A stretch of DNA of 64,000 nt, taken from positions 32,241 through 96,240 of the forward strand of contig NZ_CDBT01000056.1 in assembly GCF_000819765.1 (NCBI RefSeq), given 5' to 3'. Under the pieces are notes generated by a model. The model worked only from the letters and a program-made list of their open reading frames with translations. It had not been told where the DNA came from and made no database searches. A program made the position numbers and the translations under genes. Below, one piece after another: positions 57,489 through 64,000 of this stretch. The DNA is from Aeromonas bivalvium. Its GTDB lineage: Bacteria > Pseudomonadota > Gammaproteobacteria > Enterobacterales > Aeromonadaceae. Numbering within the stretch: the stretch's first letter is position 1; every line of letters starts with the position of its first letter.

Positions 57489-57606
57489 TGACCGGGAGCA
57501 GGGGCACAGCGACACCCAATGACGCCCTCGGCTATTGTGCGGGGCATCAAAAGCGGTGAATAGACTCAGGGATCACAGATGGTGTCATCGTCCTGTGCCA
57601 TGCTGA

Positions 57607-59820
<2,214 letters not shown>

Positions 59821-59830
59821 GGTCGTACCC

Positions 59831-59861
59831 GACGCCCCGCACAGGGTCTGTGCGGGGCGTC
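59831..59861 (+). terminator. katG terminator
   Basis: GACGCCCCGCACAG and CTGTGCGGGGCGTC form a perfect 14-bp stem around GGT, followed by TTCTTGT. Confidence 0.85.
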
Positions 59862-59986
59862 TTCTTGTCCGGGCATGGCCCTGGCATGCCTGGCTTGGTC
59901 CCTGTCCTTTGGCCCCGCAGATGGGGTAACATCCTGATCCTCTGAAGAGGGTCACGGGCCCCTCACCCACCGACAAGGAGTCAGCC

Positions 59987-60382
59987 ATGCTGGAGATGCA
60001 GATCCACCCCCGCTTTCAGGAGACGGATGCCTTGGGGCACATCAACAACACCGTGCCGGCGGTCTGGTTCGAGTCGGCCCGGGATCCCCTGTTTCGTCTC
60101 TTCTCCCCGGATCTCGACGTGGGGGACTGGCACCTGATCATCGCGGGCTACGCAGTGCAGTTCAAACGGGAACTCTTCTATGGTCAGCCGGTCACCATCA
60201 GGACCTGGGTGAGCCGCATCGGCACCAGCTCCTTCACCCTCTGGCAGGAGGCCTGGCAGGGGGGCGAGCTGGCGGTGACCGGAGAGACCACCCTGATCCA
60301 TTTCGATTATCAGACCCGTCAGTCCGTTCCCCTTGACGAAGGGCAGCGGGATGGACTGCGGGCCTGGTTGCTCGAGCGTTAA
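59987..60382 (+). CDS. Acyl-CoA thioesterase (YbgC/4-hydroxybenzoyl-CoA thioesterase family)
   Basis: A 131-residue hot-dog fold thioesterase. The active-site segment is RFQETDALGHINNTVPAVWFESAR (Asp and His of the family), followed by AVQFKRELFYGQPVTIRTWVSRIGTSSFTLWQE. It likely hydrolyses acyl-CoA esters; substrate unknown. Strong AAGGAG ribosome site. The next gene begins 32 bases later. Confidence 0.88.
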   Translation: MLEMQIHPRFQETDALGHINNTVPAVWFESARDPLFRLFSPDLDVGDWHLIIAGYAVQFKRELFYGQPVTIRTWVSRIGTSSFTLWQEAWQGGELAVTGETTLIHFDYQTRQSVPLDEGQRDGLRAWLLER

Positions 60383-60414
60383 TTCAAGGCCCGAGGGCCA
60401 ATCACAGGATACGT

Positions 60415-61116
60415 ATGCGCAAGATCCTTCTCGCCGGAGCCCTGGGGCTCTGCTCTCTCTCTGCCCTGGCCACACCCCTGGCACAGCAATTCACCCTGAT
60501 GGAGAAGGGGGCCGAATATGGCCTCGACACCCGGCTGATGAGCCATGACGGGGTGGATATCCAGGCCTGGGTCGACGGTGTGCCCGTCATCATAGCCGTG
60601 CCCATCCGCGACGAGGGGGGCAGGCTGGTCGGCGAGAGCCGTTACTACTTCAAGGGGGGCAAGCTGTTCGGGGTCAAGGAGCCCGCCGCCCAGTTCGCCT
60701 TTGACGACAGTGGCAAGCTGACCCAGTGGCTCGACGAGCAGGGCCGGCCGGCGGAGTTCGTCAGCAAGATGAGCATGGCGCAGCGGGAGACCTGGCTTAC
60801 CCGGCGCGCCGCCGAGCTGAGTGCCTTGTTTGCCCCCAGCCCGGCGGAGCAGAAAGCCGAGCGGGGCGGCGTCAAGCTGAAGGGGGCCGAGCTTGCCCAC
60901 TGGCTCTGCAACGACAAGCTGATGGCCCTGACCGGCGGCGACAAGGTGACCTTCGAGCAGGACAGGCTCAAGACGGGCGCTGAGGGCATGAAGGGGGAGG
61001 TCTCCCTGCGCCGGGAGGCGGGGTGGCAGGATCTGAGCCTCAGGTGCGAGGTGCAGGGCTCCCGGGTCACTCGCCTCACCTGGCAACCCTTGCCGGGGGC
61101 CAACAAGCCGCGCTGA
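60415..61116 (+). CDS. Secreted/periplasmic protein of unknown function
   Basis: A 233-residue protein with a signal peptide (MRKILLAGALGLCSLSALA, cleavage about residue 19). No known domain was recognised. The mature part has a beta-rich first half (GVDIQAWVDGVPVIIAVPIRDEGGRLVGESRYYFKGGKLFGV) and two cysteines (WLCNDK and LRCEV) that may form a disulfide. It lies after the thioesterase on the same strand and before its own terminator. Confidence 0.72.
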   Translation: MRKILLAGALGLCSLSALATPLAQQFTLMEKGAEYGLDTRLMSHDGVDIQAWVDGVPVIIAVPIRDEGGRLVGESRYYFKGGKLFGVKEPAAQFAFDDSGKLTQWLDEQGRPAEFVSKMSMAQRETWLTRRAAELSALFAPSPAEQKAERGGVKLKGAELAHWLCNDKLMALTGGDKVTFEQDRLKTGAEGMKGEVSLRREAGWQDLSLRCEVQGSRVTRLTWQPLPGANKPR

Positions 61117-61138
61117 GAGGGAAGACATCATCGACACA

Positions 61139-61166
61139 CACGGGGCCTCAGGGCCCCGTGCTTGTT
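61139..61166 (+). terminator. Terminator after the secreted protein gene
   Basis: CACGGGGCC and GGCCCCGTG form a 9-bp stem around TCAG, followed by CTTGTTG. Confidence 0.65.
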
Positions 61167-61250
61167 GCGGCTCTGGCTGCATGGGGCGGCGTCTGATCCG
61201 GTGCCACTAGGGAGGCGCCATGACCCGGCGTCGGCGGCCGGGCCTGGGGG

Positions 61251-63070
<1,820 letters not shown>

Positions 63071-63081
63071 TTAGTATGAAA

Positions 63082-63096
63082 TGATAATCACTATCA
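63082..63096 (+). promoter_or_regulatory. Fur box upstream of the sodA operon
   Basis: TGATAAT-C-ACTATCA matches the 7-1-7 Fur palindrome TGATAAT-N-ATTATCA with one mismatch. It lies 25 bases before the start of the small gene that precedes sodA, so iron limitation should switch both on. Confidence 0.85.
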
Positions 63097-63120
63097 TTCA
63101 ATGTTGGGACGGGCGAGACG

Positions 63121-63564
63121 ATGGCAAGACAGGATCCCATGGCGCAATGGCGGCACCATACCCGGCTGGCGAATCACCACTTCGCCGAGGGGAACCATCT
63201 GGCTGCCCTGCCAGGTTATCGCCAGGCCCTGTTGCTGGCCGAGCAGCAGCTGCTCGACTGGCAGGATGCGGACGAAGTGGTCGCCGCCCTGGTGGTCGCC
63301 AGTCACAACCTGGCCGACCTGTTGCTGGCCATGGGGGAGACGGACGATGCCTGCACCCTGCTCTGCCAGGCCCATCAGCAACTGCTGCACCTCTCCGGCT
63401 CTCCTCACTGTCGCAGCGAGCTCAGGGCGGCCGCCCGCAACCACAGTCGTCACACCCAGATGGAGTTGCTCGCCTTCCTGCGCAAGCGGGGGCCCAATGC
63501 CGCCATCCAGGCCTGCCTCGGACAGTGCGCCTGTCAGGAGCGTGCCGCTCACACCCTTCATTGA
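63121..63564 (+). CDS. Small TPR-like protein upstream of sodA
   Basis: A 147-residue helical protein: AQWRHHTRLANHHFAEGNHLAALPGYRQALLLAEQQL and VVASHNLADLLLAMGETDDACTLLCQAHQQL resemble two TPR-like repeats. The C-terminal third has CLGQCACQ. No known function. It follows a Fur box and precedes sodA by 27 bases, as do small open frames in the Fur-controlled fumC/sodA operons of Pseudomonas, which suggests a role in manganese superoxide dismutase use under iron limitation. Confidence 0.78.
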   Translation: MARQDPMAQWRHHTRLANHHFAEGNHLAALPGYRQALLLAEQQLLDWQDADEVVAALVVASHNLADLLLAMGETDDACTLLCQAHQQLLHLSGSPHCRSELRAAARNHSRHTQMELLAFLRKRGPNAAIQACLGQCACQERAAHTLH

Positions 63565-63591
63565 ATATCCATACATCGCAAGGAGTTGCCT

Positions 63592-64000
63592 ATGAATCAT
63601 GTCCTGCCCGCCCTGCCCTATGGCTACGATGCACTCGAACCCCATCTGGATGCCCTCACCATGGAGATCCACCACAGCCGCCACCATCAGACCTATGTCA
63701 ACGGCCTCAACGCCGCCCTGGCGACCGCCCCCGAGTGGGCCGACACGCCCCTGGATCAGCTGCTTGGCCAGATAGAGAGTCTGCCCGCCAGCCTGCAGGG
63801 GGCGGTACGCAACCACGGCGGCGGCCACGCCAATCACTCCCTGTTCTGGCAGGTGATGAGCCCGCAGGGGGGCGGTCAGCCCCAGGGGGAACTGCTGGCG
63901 GCCATGGAGCGGGATCTGGGGGGCGTCGAGGCCTTCACCCAGCTGTTCACCCAGGCGGCCCTGACCCGTTTTGGCAGCGGCTGGGCCTGGCTGGTGGTGA
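63592..64000 (+). CDS. sodA: SodA, manganese superoxide dismutase (5' part)
   Basis: Cytosolic dismutase converting superoxide to peroxide and oxygen. The first 136 codons are in the window; the gene runs off the end. Visible: [38 protein letters not shown] (first metal His), [13 protein letters not shown] (second metal His region), and [14 protein letters not shown]. The G-GGHANH arrangement and the GGGQPQG loop favour manganese over iron. ATG 63592 has AAGGAG seven bases before. Fur-box control through the upstream gene is expected, complementing katG nearby. Confidence 0.96.
   Translation, partial: MNHVLPALPYGYDALEPHLDALTMEIHHSRHHQTYVNGLNAALATAPEWADTPLDQLLGQIESLPASLQGAVRNHGGGHANHSLFWQVMSPQGGGQPQGELLAAMERDLGGVEAFTQLFTQAALTRFGSGWAWLVV

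Overview
This window is high-GC gammaproteobacterial chromosome, most likely Aeromonas. The evidence is the ftsYEX-rpoH block, the cyaA/hemCDXY and cyaY-lptM-lysA-dapF-xerC synteny, a complete hut operon, a lipase-foldase pair, and a type VI secretion (T6SS) hcp-vgrG-effector island beside a general porin. Species cannot be fixed from the sequence alone. No tRNA, rRNA, insertion sequence, prophage or CRISPR array was seen.

Layout. 1-3.3 kb: end of ftsY, ftsE, ftsX and rpoH (cell division and heat-shock sigma factor). 3.4-12 kb: carbonic anhydrase, then histidine utilisation (hutC regulator, a YjiH-type membrane protein, hutI-hutG-hutU-hutH) with three copies of a TGTATATACA palindrome that is the likely HutC operator. 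12-13.3 kb: chaA antiporter with its 3' end repeated in tandem. 13.5-18.7 kb, minus strand: a T6SS auxiliary module (hcp, vgrG with a C-terminal TTR-like tail, a PoNe-like nuclease effector, and its DUF1910/DUF1911 immunity protein) behind a sigma-54-type promoter. 19-21.8 kb: porin, glpX, a small Cys-cluster protein. 21.9-34.8 kb: hemCDXY divergent from cyaA; esterase and frataxin; lptM-lysA-dapF-DUF484-xerC-yigB. 34.9-41.8 kb: small lipoprotein, peptidase C26, Cof hydrolase, FapA/DUF342, CinA-like protein and HD-GYP protein. 41.9-49.2 kb: metA, Na+/H+ antiporter, metH, rimK. 49.3-55.4 kb: RimK-like ATP-grasp protein divergent from a GNAT acetyltransferase, DUF3624 protein, ydfG, a periplasmic protein, a glutathione S-transferase and metY. 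55.5-57.5 kb: sgrR divergent from a 58-codon ORF resembling SgrT. 57.6-64 kb: katG, thioesterase, periplasmic protein, lipase and short foldase, then a Fur-box-preceded small protein and sodA (cut by the window end).

The genes form several recognisable circuits. Histidine is catabolised by HutH-HutU-HutI-HutG under HutC. metA, metH and metY each have MetJ-box-like sequences upstream. Lysine synthesis (lysA, dapF) and heme synthesis (hemCDXY) are clustered. Oxidative stress is covered by katG and the Fur/sodA unit, and sugar-phosphate stress by sgrR plus the putative sgrT.

The most unusual signals are three independent partial duplications of gene ends (5' end of dapF, 5' end of the DUF3624 gene, 3' end of chaA), the unannotated SgrT-like ORF, the T6SS PoNe/PoNi module with sigma-54 promoter and internal terminator, and a lipase foldase that lacks most of its usual N-terminal domain.
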